A stretch of DNA of 64,000 bases from Pseudoxanthomonas sacheonensis (GCF_010093305.1 NZ_PDWS01000017.1:33315-97314); one strand, 5' to 3'. Positions 50,539 through 58,425 are shown, counted from the stretch's first letter. Numbers and translations: made by a program. Notes: generated by a model not told the origin, from the letters alone.

Positions 50539-51576
50539 TCAGGGTACGTGCTCCGGCCCTGGTCGGGTGGATTGTCCGTCGGCGGACGTTGCCAGGCCGG
50601 CGATCACCGAACTGTCGCGCCCGCTGTTCTTGGCCCGGTACAGGGCTTCGTCGGCCAGCGAAAACCATTCCTGCCAGCGCTCCTCTTCGCCCGCCATCGC
50701 ACCGCCCAGCGACACCGTGATTCTACCCGCCGGCCCACGCAGCCCGCTGCGCACCGCCTGGCGCAGGCGTTCGCTGGCGGCCCGCAGGTCTTCCGGAGTA
50801 TCGACGTCCAGCAGCATCACGAACTCTTCGCCGCCGAAGCGGAACACCCGGTCGTGCTTGCGCATCTCGAACTTGAGAATGGCGCCCAGGTCGGCGATGG
50901 CGGCATCGCCCGCCGCATGGCCATGGGTGTCGTTGACTTCCTTGAAGCGGTCGATGTCCGCGATCAGCAGGCCATGGCGGCGCTTGCCGGCGCGCTGCAG
51001 CAGCATCGCCTCCTCCAGGGCCCGCTCCATCATGCGCCGGTTCGGCAGACCGGTCAGTACGTCCAGCGAAGCCAGCTCTTCGAGCACTTGATGGTCGCTG
51101 CTGACGCGCAGCGCGAACAGATAGGCGAACAGGGTGACCAGCGCGGCGACGACCGCGGCGGACATGCGGTCCACCGGCAGGCCGAACATGTGCGGCAGGA
51201 ACAGCAGCACGAGAGTCAGCAGCAGATTGAAGACCAGCGCCTGGCGCGGACCGGCGATGAAGAAGTTGGTCATCAGCACCAGATAAACCCAGGGCAGCGA
51301 TGCGGGTCCGATGACGTAGCAGGCGACGGCGCAGCCCAGGCTGTTGGTGGTGCACAGCAACATACCCGGGCCGATGGTCCTGCCGGTGCGCATGGCATAG
51401 ATCACCGGGGCGCCGATCAGTACGGCGATGACCAAATCGATGGACGCCGCCGCCCATTGGCCGTGCAATGCGCGGTAGGCAGCGAAAATCGCCAGCGTGA
51501 GGACAGTGGCCGAGCCCAGCAGGACGATGATGCCTAGCTGGGAATTGCGCTGAAGCCGGTTTAGCAAGGCGGGCAA
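50539..51576 (-). CDS. Membrane diguanylate cyclase (GGDEF)
   Basis: A 345-residue protein with five to six N-terminal transmembrane helices and a C-terminal GGDEF domain. The catalytic motif is GGEEF (RVFRFGGEEFVMLL), with an inhibitory-site RKHD five residues before it. DIDRFKEVNDTHGH and LTGLPNRRMMERAL are also present. It should make cyclic di-GMP under product inhibition. The only in-frame start is TTG at 51576, after the AGAGG box. Confidence 0.92.
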   Translation of the reverse strand: MPALLNRLQRNSQLGIIVLLGSATVLTLAIFAAYRALHGQWAAASIDLVIAVLIGAPVIYAMRTGRTIGPGMLLCTTNSLGCAVACYVIGPASLPWVYLVLMTNFFIAGPRQALVFNLLLTLVLLFLPHMFGLPVDRMSAAVVAALVTLFAYLFALRVSSDHQVLEELASLDVLTGLPNRRMMERALEEAMLLQRAGKRRHGLLIADIDRFKEVNDTHGHAAGDAAIADLGAILKFEMRKHDRVFRFGGEEFVMLLDVDTPEDLRAASERLRQAVRSGLRGPAGRITVSLGGAMAGEEERWQEWFSLADEALYRAKNSGRDSSVIAGLATSADGQSTRPGPEHVP

Positions 51577-51738
51577 TCCTCTGCATCACCACAGGCGAGA
51601 CGCCAGGGCGGGTTGGTGAGAGAACCGCAATGCTAGAGGGGATCGGGTTCCCGAGGGGTGAACGCGGCCACAGACGGACGATTCAGGGAAGGCGCGTGCG
51701 GACGGGAGCGGTACCGCATGCCGGCCGGTGCTGCGAAG

Positions 51739-51805
51739 GTGGGAGCGGCGTCCCGCCGCGAGCTTTTGAATCGACGAAAAGCTCGCGGCGGGACGCCGCT
51801 CCCAC
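51739..51805. repeat. GTGGGAGCGGCGTCCCGCC-type REP palindrome
   Basis: Same family as 5647 and 26772. Arms GTGGGAGCGGCGTCCCGCCG with AGCTTTT and complement. It sits in the gap upstream of the cyclase gene. Confidence 0.9.
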
Positions 51806-51850
51806 GAGCGTAGATATCGGCGGTACCGACGGCCGCCGCAGGCCGGCCCG

Positions 51851-52123
51851 CTACGCTTCCGCATCCGGCGCCGGCTGCAGTCCTGCCCTCACCTCCTCCA
51901 GATCGGCGATGACCGTTTCCAACGCGTCGTGGAATTCGCTCTGCCGCATCATCAGGTTCTCGATCTTGCCGGCCTGTTTCAGTTTGGACAGCTCGCCGTC
52001 GAACATCAGCCACTGGGCGGTCAGCAGTTCGACGTTGTTCTTGGAGTAGTGCCGCATCTCCTTGAGCTGCGACAGCGTATCGGCAACATGATCGAGCGGG
52101 GTCTTGGGATTTTCCTCGGACAT
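51851..52123 (-). CDS. Small coiled-coil-like hypothetical protein
   Basis: A 90-residue predominantly helical, acidic protein, MSEENPKTPLDHVADTLSQL..., with heptad-like hydrophobic spacing (residues 12-75). No known family was recognised. The ATG at 52123 is supported by an AGGAGGTGCG ribosome-binding region directly upstream. Confidence 0.65.
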   Translation of the reverse strand: MSEENPKTPLDHVADTLSQLKEMRHYSKNNVELLTAQWLMFDGELSKLKQAGKIENLMMRQSEFHDALETVIADLEEVRAGLQPAPDAEA

Positions 52124-52274
52124 GACGCACCTCCTGCGGGAAAGGCGATTGCCGCCCGATGGTACCCATGAAGGCCGAACGCCGGCGTCATGGAGGCGCG
52201 GACGGCAGCGGCAAGGGGAAAATGTCCCTGCTCTTTCATCCCGGCGAAACCCCCGGCATGCCTATCCTGCGCGC

Positions 52275-53009
52275 ATGCCAACCCTGCCGCTGCCCACCGG
52301 GCACGACCTGCTCGAGCGCAACCGCCGCTTCTACGATGGGCTATGGCGCGGCGCGCGCCTGAGCGAGCCGCAGAGGTTCAATACCTGGCCACTGGTCGCC
52401 CGGTTGACTGCCGGCGCCACGCAGCGGCTGGAAGTGGCCCCTGGCCTGCGGCCGCGGTTTCCGCTTCACGGCACCTGCTTCGTGGACATCAGCCCGCCGG
52501 CGCTGCGGCGCCTGCAAGCCGGCGGCGCCAGCGTCCTGCAAGGCCAGGCGACCGCGCTGCCGTTCGCCGATGCCGCCTTCGATGCGGTCTGCGCGCTGGA
52601 CATCATCGAACATGTGGTCGACGACGACGGCGCACTGGCCGAGCTTTCCCGCGTAGCCAAACCCGGCGCGGCGGTGTTGCTGTCGGCGCCGCTGCACCCG
52701 GCCAGTTGGACCGCCTTCGACGACTTCGTCGGCCATTACCGCCGCTACGAGCCGGAACAACTGCTGGCGAAGCTTCACGCGCACGGTCTGGCGCTGGAGC
52801 AAAGTGCGGTCTACGGCATGCAGCCCAAGTCTTCGAAGCTGCTGGATGTGGGCATGTGGTTCCTCACCCATCGGCGAGAGCAGGCGATGCGGTGGTACAA
52901 CCGGACGTTGCCGCTGTTCGTGCGCTTCCAGAAACCGCTGGCGCTGGTTCCGGGTCTGGTGGGTACCGAACAGGTCGATGAGGTGCTGCTGGTTTGTCGC
53001 AAGGAGTGA
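52275..53009 (+). CDS. Class I SAM-dependent methyltransferase
   Basis: A 244-residue protein with a methyltransferase_11-type domain. Instead of the classical GxGxG, it has LEVAPGLRPRFPLHGTCFVD, followed by ATALPFADAAFDAVCALDII and the helix EHVVDDDGALAELSRVAKPG. The C-terminal region is likely substrate-binding. The target is unknown. The ATG at 52275 is the second of two close ATG triplets. Confidence 0.85.
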   Translation: MPTLPLPTGHDLLERNRRFYDGLWRGARLSEPQRFNTWPLVARLTAGATQRLEVAPGLRPRFPLHGTCFVDISPPALRRLQAGGASVLQGQATALPFADAAFDAVCALDIIEHVVDDDGALAELSRVAKPGAAVLLSAPLHPASWTAFDDFVGHYRRYEPEQLLAKLHAHGLALEQSAVYGMQPKSSKLLDVGMWFLTHRREQAMRWYNRTLPLFVRFQKPLALVPGLVGTEQVDEVLLVCRKE

Positions 53010-53145
53010 CTGGAGTCCGTGTTGGCGTTGGGCGGATACGCACCCCTAACGACCTGCCGCAGACAATGCGGGATCACGCGGGCCTTATGGGCTTGCGCCG
53101 CTCACTATCGGGAGGCCTTATACGGGGTGGCGTGCAGCGCCGGAT

Positions 53146-53199
53146 GAGGGTACGGCGAAGTCAGCATCGTCGGAACCATCATGACTTCGCCGTACCCTC
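53146..53199. terminator. 18-bp-arm hairpin between convergent genes
   Basis: Perfect arms GAGGGTACGGCGAAGTCA / TGACTTCGCCGTACCCTC (18 bp) with an 18-nt loop. It lies in the convergent gap between the methyltransferase and the DUF2242 gene; it may stop both transcripts, although no T-run is seen. Confidence 0.55.
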
Positions 53200-53272
53200 A
53201 CCCCAACCCCTCTCACCTGTGGACACCCTTCGGGCGCCAATGGGAGAGGGGCTCGCTCGACGGGAGAGGGGC
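53195..53272. repeat. Dispersed 'cctcacc...gggagagggg' repeat
   Basis: Contains CCCTCACCCCAACCCCTCTC, CTTCGGGCGCC and two GGGAGAGGGGC units. It is the same repeat type as at 24-69, 44396, 54534 and 62410. Confidence 0.75.
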
Positions 53273-53890
53273 TTATTGTTTTGGCGCGACCGGATCGGGC
53301 GGGCCTTCCGGCTCCGGCGGGGGTGGTGCGTCGGCCGGAGTGCCGGGCAGGTAGAACGTCACGCGGTCGAACAGGCGGCGGTAGAAATCCTGGTTCTGCA
53401 CGGTATTGCTGCCCACCCGCACCAGGTTGGCATTGCTGGTGCCGATCGGCAGCGACACCGAGCCGATCATGCTCACGCCGACGCTGGCCGAATTGGATTG
53501 CGACTTGAGGGCGTAAAGATCCTGCACGGCGTTGATGAAGACGATGGAACCGCCTTCGGACTTCGGCACGCAGGTGGTGAGCACCTTGAGCTGGGTGTGC
53601 ACATCGGCCTGGGGCTGGAAGTTCTTGATCGCCTCCACCGTCCCCGGGGCCATCTTGCCGATCACGTAGCCCTGCCCCAGCAGCGCGCGCCGCGTGGCTT
53701 CGCAGGCAATGGGCGGCGCCACCGCATAGCTACGCGAATAGGTGTCGTCGGCACCGAAGGTCTCGCCCAAGGGCGCCGGTTCTTCCTTGGTCCGGTTCGA
53801 GCCGCATGCGGTCAGCGATGCGGCCAGGACCAGAGCGAGCGCGAGGGATCGTGTGAGCAGATTGGTGGAGGACATGTTGGGGGAGGACAT
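53273..53890 (-). CDS. DUF2242 lipoprotein
   Basis: A 205-residue lipoprotein (lipobox LTAC). The conserved part starts ADDTYSRSYAVAPPIACEAT and continues with RRALLGQGYVIGK and SNSASVGVSMIGSVSLPIGT, which fits DUF2242. The tail is Pro-rich. The function is unknown. ATG 53890 is used; a second in-frame ATG at 53874 is equally possible and would shorten the signal by five residues. Confidence 0.8.
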   Translation of the reverse strand: MSSPNMSSTNLLTRSLALALVLAASLTACGSNRTKEEPAPLGETFGADDTYSRSYAVAPPIACEATRRALLGQGYVIGKMAPGTVEAIKNFQPQADVHTQLKVLTTCVPKSEGGSIVFINAVQDLYALKSQSNSASVGVSMIGSVSLPIGTSNANLVRVGSNTVQNQDFYRRLFDRVTFYLPGTPADAPPPPEPEGPPDPVAPKQ

Positions 53891-54025
53891 GGGAGAAATA
53901 TCCGATTTTCCAAGTCCGCCCGAGTGTAGCCACCGCGTGTGCAAGACAGCTGAACACGGCGTCACCTCAAAACCGTTGAAATGACGCCCTATTCACATGG
54001 TTCGCCCCATGGATCGCCCAGCTTG

Positions 54026-54436
54026 TCACTCGCCGGTGGGAATGGCGGCCGGGTCCATCCAGAAGGCTCCCCAGACGTGGCCGTCGGGGTCGGCGACATC
54101 GCGGCCGTACATGAAACCTAGGTCCTGTATCGGGTTGATGTCGCCGGTTCCGCCGTTGGCCGCCGCTGCGGCGTTGAACGCATCCACGGCCTCGCGGTCG
54201 TCGAAGGAAAGCGCGTTGGAAACTTCGCTGGAGGTGTTGGGCGGTATGGGGCGGGTGGTGAAGGTCTTCCACTTTTCGTGGGTCAGCAGCATGGTGTGGA
54301 TGGTGTCGCTCCAGACCATGCAGGCGGCAGTGGCGTCGGTGAAGTGGGGGTTGTTCTTGAACCCAAGGGCCTCGTAGAACTTCATGGAGGCGGCAAGGTC
54401 GGCGACGGGAAGGTTGACGAAGATCATGCGGGGCAT
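54026..54436 (-). CDS. VOC-family (glyoxalase/bleomycin-resistance) protein
   Basis: A 136-residue protein with the VOC fold: MPRMIFVNLPVADLAASMKF at the start (betaalphabeta), FKNNPHFTDATAACM in the middle and ADPDGHVWGAFWMDP at the end, where His or Glu bind a metal. It resembles the YaeR/PhnB-like single-domain proteins. Function unknown. Confidence 0.85.
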   Translation of the reverse strand: MPRMIFVNLPVADLAASMKFYEALGFKNNPHFTDATAACMVWSDTIHTMLLTHEKWKTFTTRPIPPNTSSEVSNALSFDDREAVDAFNAAAAANGGTGDINPIQDLGFMYGRDVADPDGHVWGAFWMDPAAIPTGE

Positions 54437-54533
54437 TGGGTGCAGTCCTTTTGTGGGTTGGTTTGTATCTGCAACGAACGACCGCGGTGGAAATCGACAA
54501 ACTTTCTTCTGACCGTAACCCCGACGGAAGAAG

Positions 54534-54645
54534 CCCTTCCCCCGTTCACGGGGGAAGGGCCTGCCCCGGACTTGATCCGGGGTGCCCGAAGAGCCTGCCC
54601 CGTACTTGATACGGGGGCGGATGGGGGCGCTCTTGGCGCAACCCC
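54534..54645. repeat. Dispersed composite repeat with three hairpins
   Basis: Consists of CCCTTCCCCCGTTCACGGGG, a CCCCGGACTTGATCCGGGG hairpin, a CCCCGTACTTGATACGGGG hairpin, and the tail GCGGATGGGGGCGCTCTTGG. The tail is almost identical to the end of the in-frame insertion in gcvP. Confidence 0.8.
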
Positions 54646-54698
54646 CTGAGAAAAGCCCAGTTACTCAATCCATCAAACGCAATCAACAACCCGCCCGA

Positions 54699-55250
54699 CT
54701 ATTCGGCTGCCTCCGGCGCCCCCATATTCCCCTTGCTATACATCCCCGACCGATCAAAGCAGCAAGCCCGCCGATTACCGCAAGCCAGCTTGTCGCAGGC
54801 CACGCCGATGCGCTTCACGCGCGTCTCGGCCTTCTTGCCGGAGGTGATCCAGTGGATCCAGTCGCGCCGCGCCACCGCGGTGATCTCGCCCCACATCGCC
54901 TTGGCAGCGGGATTGGCCGCCAACGCCTGTTTCAGGTCGGCGGGCACTTTCGGCTCGGGTTCTTTTTCCACCGGCGCCATCTCGAGCGCAATGGTGTCGC
55001 CCGCCGCAACCCCGGCCGCTTCGCGCAAGGCTTTCTCTATCTTGAACCAGTGGCTGCCCTGCCCGTCGGGCTCCAGGGTGGCCTGGAAGGGCTGGCCTGC
55101 CAGCGTGCCGTCGACGGTGACCATGCTGCGCGTCGGCAGTTTCTTGCTTGCGGCCGCGGGCAGCACCAGGAAGGTCCACGCCGCGCCCTTCGGGGTGGCG
55201 GGCCGGGAGAGCTTTGCTTTGAACTTGATCGGGGCGGTGGATTTGACCAT
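54699..55250 (-). CDS. YdeI/OmpD-associated protein with DUF1905 domain
   Basis: A 183-residue protein with an N-terminal DUF1905 beta-barrel-like domain (TAPIKFKAKLSRPATPKGAA) and a C-terminal OmdA-type region (AVARRDWIHWITSGKKAETR). It ends with the Cys-containing sequence CDKLACGNRRACCFDRSGMY. The function is unknown. It marks the beginning of the accessory patch. Confidence 0.85.
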   Translation of the reverse strand: MVKSTAPIKFKAKLSRPATPKGAAWTFLVLPAAASKKLPTRSMVTVDGTLAGQPFQATLEPDGQGSHWFKIEKALREAAGVAAGDTIALEMAPVEKEPEPKVPADLKQALAANPAAKAMWGEITAVARRDWIHWITSGKKAETRVKRIGVACDKLACGNRRACCFDRSGMYSKGNMGAPEAAE

Positions 55251-55284
55251 GTGGGAACGTTAGCACTGGTGGCTGTTAACCATC

Positions 55285-55355
55285 CATAGAGCGGACCCGA
55301 GCCCGCCGTATGGATTCGCTATTGCCGCATGCGGCGGGCTTGAGCCCGCCCTATG
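55285..55355. repeat. GCCCGCCCTATG-type palindrome
   Basis: First of four copies of the unit ATGCGGCGGGCTTGAGCCCG-CCCTATG with a degenerate left arm (ATAGAGCGGACCCGAGCCCG). Others lie at 56108, 56883 and 57812. Confidence 0.85.
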
Positions 55356-55359
55356 GACT

Positions 55360-56091
55360 CTACAGCGGCAAGAACGTGTACACCGCGTCGTACGGGTATC
55401 TGCCGTTGGTGCGTTCGGAATGGACGTGCAGGCCATCGTTCTTCAAGGTGCCGTCCATCTTGAACGCGCCGAACGCGGCTTTGAGTCGCGCGCTGAACGC
55501 ATTTGCGCCGGGTTTGTATTTGCCTTTGACGACGAAGGCATCGCCGGCGATGAAGGTGTCCATCACTGCACGCGCCGGGAAGCGTCCGCCGATGCTTTGC
55601 CAGAGGATCTTGCCATCGGCGGTGAAGCACAGGTAGCTCCAGCCTTTCTCCATCTTGGATTCGTAGACGCCGTCGAAGCGCACGCCGGATTTGCACTGGA
55701 TGGGGGCGCCGGGCTCAGGGGCGGCCATCGCCGGAACGCCGGCTTCGCTGCCGTCGGCGAGATACAGTACATGGCCTTCCGGATCGAAGACATGCACGCC
55801 GTGATGCTTGGCGATCGCGCGCAGTTGTTGCAGTCGCTCGGCGTCGAATTCGCTGAGTTCGAATGTCATCTCGAGCATCGATCCCGCGGGTCGGTTGTGC
55901 TGGAAGTCTTCGTGCCAGACGACGCCCTTCGATCCATCCTCCGGCCAGATCTGCAATAGGCGCACGAATAAGGTCGCGATACGCGCGGTCGGCGCGTCTT
56001 TGCTGTCTTGCCATTTTTCGACGAAATCCGCGGCGGCATTCGCGTCCTTCACTTGCGGGGCATCCATCGCGTACAGAATTGCTTCGCTCAT
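55360..56091 (-). CDS. Hypothetical protein
   Basis: A 243-residue soluble protein. MSEAILYAMDAPQVKDANAA starts an N-terminal helical half; the middle part has FELSEFDAERLQQLRAIAKHHG; the C-terminal half is beta-rich (CFTADGKILWQSIGGRFPAR). I do not recognise the family. It stands next to the cassette-like region but has no attC-type core in front of its start, so it probably is not a cassette gene. Confidence 0.65.
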   Translation of the reverse strand: MSEAILYAMDAPQVKDANAAADFVEKWQDSKDAPTARIATLFVRLLQIWPEDGSKGVVWHEDFQHNRPAGSMLEMTFELSEFDAERLQQLRAIAKHHGVHVFDPEGHVLYLADGSEAGVPAMAAPEPGAPIQCKSGVRFDGVYESKMEKGWSYLCFTADGKILWQSIGGRFPARAVMDTFIAGDAFVVKGKYKPGANAFSARLKAAFGAFKMDGTLKNDGLHVHSERTNGRYPYDAVYTFLPL

Positions 56092-56107
56092 CGCTACTCC
56101 TGGCAGA

Positions 56108-56178
56108 CATAGGGCGGGCCCCGGCCCGCCGAATGGAATTGCTATTGCCGCATGCGGCGGGCTTGAGCCCGCCCTATG
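56108..56178. repeat. GCCCGCCCTATG-type palindrome touching an attC
   Basis: Full palindrome with arms ATAGGGCGGGCCCCGGCCCG and complement, ending CTATGAG. It abuts the truncated attC at 56184 and appears to have replaced its distal end. Confidence 0.85.
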
Positions 56179-56182
56179 AGCT

Positions 56183-56743
56183 CTAAGCCGAGCCGGGAAG
56201 CGGTTTCGGCTTTAATGAATCGTTAGGCATTGTCGCCATGCATTTGTCTTTGAACAACTCCAAAGGGATATCCCCCAAGCCCCGAATGCGGTCGCCAGCA
56301 TACGTCGTAGACATGCGCATTTCCGCGGGAGATCCAACGAAGAAGACAATGACTCCGTCGCCACGGTCAGACCCCGCGCCTGCGTAATAGCTGGCGGGAC
56401 CATACTCATCTCCGATGTTGTAGTGGAGCTCAACACCAGAGTCCTTCTTCAAGAACTCCCTGATTACAGCCTTGACCTTGCCGCCAGGGGTCGGTTCGTA
56501 GCGGATCAATGCAATAACGCTTGCCGCCTTGATCTGTTCCTCCAACGTAAGTTCGTTGAAATCAGGGTGCTCTTGACCGGTGCTGGACCATGGCTTGCTA
56601 TTCACAGGGCGCTCTTCATTCGTATGAATCTTGCTAGACACAAATGCGGGCATTGCAATGAACGTGTACAGGAAGAAAACGAGCAAGAACGAAATACCGA
56701 ATCCGGCGCCGAAAACGAGCCCCTCCAAGAACTTCTTCGTCAC
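56183..56743 (-). CDS. Cassette-borne membrane-anchored protein
   Basis: A 186-residue protein with one N-terminal transmembrane helix (FGAGFGISFLLVFFLYTFIA) and a soluble domain of unknown function. It starts with GTG (56743), 14 bases after a GTTAGGC core, with GAGGA in between. Its C-terminus (LPNDSLKPKPLPGSA) is translated from the attC-like site. Both features are typical of integron gene cassettes. GC content is visibly lower than in neighbouring housekeeping genes. Confidence 0.7.
   Translation of the reverse strand: MTKKFLEGLVFGAGFGISFLLVFFLYTFIAMPAFVSSKIHTNEERPVNSKPWSSTGQEHPDFNELTLEEQIKAASVIALIRYEPTPGGKVKAVIREFLKKDSGVELHYNIGDEYGPASYYAGAGSDRGDGVIVFFVGSPAEMRMSTTYAGDRIRGLGDIPLELFKDKCMATMPNDSLKPKPLPGSA
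56184..56228 (-). other. Truncated attC-like site
   Basis: Read on the minus strand: the R''-like GCCTAAC, then the stem AAGCCGAAACCGCTTCCCGG-CTCGGCTT. The expected R' (GTTAGGC) is missing, and a GCCCGCCCTATG palindrome follows instead. It codes for the last residues of the upstream ORF. Confidence 0.6.
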
Positions 56744-56757
56744 GATCTATCCTCAAT

Positions 56758-56952
56758 GCCTAACTACGATTAGACCCCAAAAGTGAGGCGTAGCACGGAT
56801 TGTGGGTGTGGCCTGGGAGGCCCGTCAATCAGCTCGCAGGACAGGTTGAGCCGAAGGCGATGCGCATCATCGTGCAGAGAAACATAGGACGGGCCCCGGC
56901 CCGCCAAATGGAATCGCTATGCCGCATGCGGCGGACTTGAGCCCGCCCTATG
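56758..56952. repeat. 195-bp duplicated block, copy 1
   Basis: About 90% identical to 57687-57882. On the minus strand it ends in GTTAGGC (56764-56758), the core that precedes the 186-residue cassette ORF. It contains the palindrome at 56883-56952 and the phrase GGGTGTGGCCTGGGAGGCCC. Confidence 0.85.
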
Positions 56953-56983
56953 GGTTCCGGAAGACCCGTCAATACGTCGCTCT

Positions 56984-57220
56984 CTATCCAATCCCCCAGA
57001 ACGCATCCTTGAAGGCAATCCAGATCTTCTTGAGCGTTTCCGTCCGCCCGCGCAAGAATGCCACACGAAACAGTTGCACCAAGGCGGCGAAACCGAGCGC
57101 TGCAAATATCAGGAGGCCCAGTCCGTCTCGAAATATAAATGCGGCAATCGCAAAAACCACCACGAGCGCGACGAGAGTCAGGTCCGTCCTTAGCATGCTT
57201 ATCGACGCGTGGTTCTTCAT
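56984..57220 (-). CDS. Cassette-borne 78-residue membrane protein
   Basis: MKNHASISMLRTDLTLVALV... has two hydrophobic segments (about residues 13-30 and 31-53) and a basic C-terminal part. Its ATG is three bases after the GTTAGGT core of a complete attC-like site, as expected for an integron gene cassette. Unknown function. Confidence 0.65.
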   Translation of the reverse strand: MKNHASISMLRTDLTLVALVVVFAIAAFIFRDGLGLLIFAALGFAALVQLFRVAFLRGRTETLKKIWIAFKDAFWGIG

Positions 57221-57223
57221 GAC

Positions 57224-57283
57224 ACCTAACGCCCAAATTAAGCCGAACCGCGAAGCGGGTTCGGATTGAATGAATTATTAGGC
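57224..57283 (-). other. attC recombination site
   Basis: A 60-bp site. On the minus strand: GCCTAAT (57283-57277), an imperfect stem with AATCCGAACCCGCTTCGCGG and TTCGGCTTAATT arms, then GTTAGGT (57230-57224). Spacing and the pattern of mispaired extra bases are like attC sites of antibiotic-resistance cassettes. It separates two small ORFs. Confidence 0.8.
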
Positions 57284-57296
57284 ACCACCCTATGAA

Positions 57297-57671
57297 CTAG
57301 AAGCGCTGCCCCTTATAGGGCTTGGCGATGACCTGCCAATCATCCTCGTACACAACTTTACCCGGGTCCGAAGTATGTAGCACCTCAACATGCACTCCGT
57401 GGAGGTCAAGGAGCTCCTTGAGGTGCCACATGCGCCGAATGGCCTCAGATGCCGCGGGCTTGAACCAAGAAATGGCCCGACGATGCTCTTTTATCCCGAG
57501 CATGGCCGGAACGAGCAGGTACTCATTGAACCAAGATAGTACGGTCCGGAGGTCGGAGTGCTCGTCAACGGTCAGGTCGCCGCCATCACGCAGCTCATGG
57601 GCCGCAACCAGGATGCCACCGGTATGGCCAGAGTCTGGATCAATGGCAAGAGTGGTAAACCGGACGAACAT
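57297..57671 (-). CDS. Cassette-borne conserved hypothetical protein
   Basis: A 124-residue soluble protein, MFVRFTTLAIDPDSGHTGGI..., with VLSWFNEYLLVPAMLGIKEH, ISWFKPAASEAIRRM and the ending VVYEDDWQVIAKPYKGQRF. Similar small proteins are widespread in bacteria as ORFs of unknown function. It is followed on its own strand by the complete attC, and its ATG lies 15 bases after a GTTGGGC core (57693-57687). This makes it the best-formed cassette of the group. Confidence 0.75.
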   Translation of the reverse strand: MFVRFTTLAIDPDSGHTGGILVAAHELRDGGDLTVDEHSDLRTVLSWFNEYLLVPAMLGIKEHRRAISWFKPAASEAIRRMWHLKELLDLHGVHVEVLHTSDPGKVVYEDDWQVIAKPYKGQRF

Positions 57672-57686
57672 AGTGCTTGGTGTGAT

Positions 57687-57882
57687 GCCCAACTACGATT
57701 AGGCTCCAGAAATAGGGCGTAGCGCGGATTGTGGGTGTGGCCTGGGAGGCCCGTCAATCAGCTCGCGGGGCAGGTTGAGCCGAAGGCGATGCGCATCATC
57801 GTGCAGAGAAACATAGGGCGGGTCCCGGCCCGCCGAATGGAATCGCTATTGCCGCATGCGGCGGGCTTGAGCCCGCCCTATG
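57687..57882. repeat. 195-bp duplicated block, copy 2
   Basis: Second copy of the block at 56758-56952. On the minus strand it ends in GTTGGGC, the core preceding the 124-residue cassette ORF. It contains a full GCCCGCCCTATG palindrome (57812-57882). Confidence 0.85.
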
Positions 57883-57898
57883 AGCTCTGGTGGGTTCT

Positions 57899-57924
57899 TT
57901 ATGTCCGGACTTTCTCGGACATAA
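57899..57924. repeat. Nine-bp inverted repeat
   Basis: TTATGTCCG / CGGACATAA with an 8-nt loop. It lies at the edge of the cassette patch; role unknown. Confidence 0.5.
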
Positions 57925-58068
57925 CCGGCGCTAATGCTCTGCGTCGGGAGTGGGCGAATACAACACCCGCAAGGGGAATAAGCCTGCCGTCTTAGTGCGG
58001 TTTCTAGCCTCCCGACATCCCGCCTGCCCTCGCAAGCGGGCGTACCCACGGACCGGAGTACCGCCACC

Positions 58069-58304
58069 ATGCTCAAGCCCCGCCGCACCGCCATGCCCTC
58101 CCCGGCTACCTGCTGCCCGAAGAAGCCCACCAGCAACTGCAGTGCCTCTGCCAACACCTGCACCTGCTGGCCGAACTCAGCCAGCCGGAAATCCTCAACC
58201 CCGACCATTTGATCCTGCCGCGGGCTGGCTTGACTCATTGCTTCAACCAACTGGCGGAGGCTGCGGATCGGATTGTGGCTGGGGCTGCTTTTCGGTCGGT
58301 GTAA
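58069..58304 (+). pseudogene. Frameshifted XAC0095-type gene
   Basis: Starting at ATG 58069 the frame gives MLKPRRTA and runs on in a meaningless frame. From about 58095, another frame reads ALPGYLLPEEAHQQLQCLCQ, then HLHLLAELSQPEIL and FNQLAEAADRIVAGA up to TAA at 58302. This matches the XAC0095 family, small proteins common in Xanthomonas. No start codon lies in this second frame, so a single-base shift near 58094 is the simplest explanation (or a sequencing error). Confidence 0.6.
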
Positions 58305-58425
58305 GTTTTACGGCGGATCTTGATCCGGGGGACCAGGCGAAGAGCACCCCTCCCCAGCCCTCCCCTGCTTTCGCAAGGGAGGGGGTCAAGCAGGCATGCT
58401 TGCATATTGTATTTCGATGTGTTTA

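Noticed and set aside
48300..50720. Plus-strand open frame of 806 codons overlapping the GH30 gene
   Set aside because: Antisense to a clear GH30 gene; composition typical of a GC-rich shadow frame.
55360..56091. Fourth cassette ORF
   Set aside because: No GTTRRRY core precedes its start and no attC follows it, so it cannot be counted as a cassette from sequence alone.
57846..58250. Integron integrase or recombinase fragment near the cassettes
   Set aside because: None of the frames shows tyrosine-recombinase motifs; the region has only the duplicated block and the XAC0095-type remnant.
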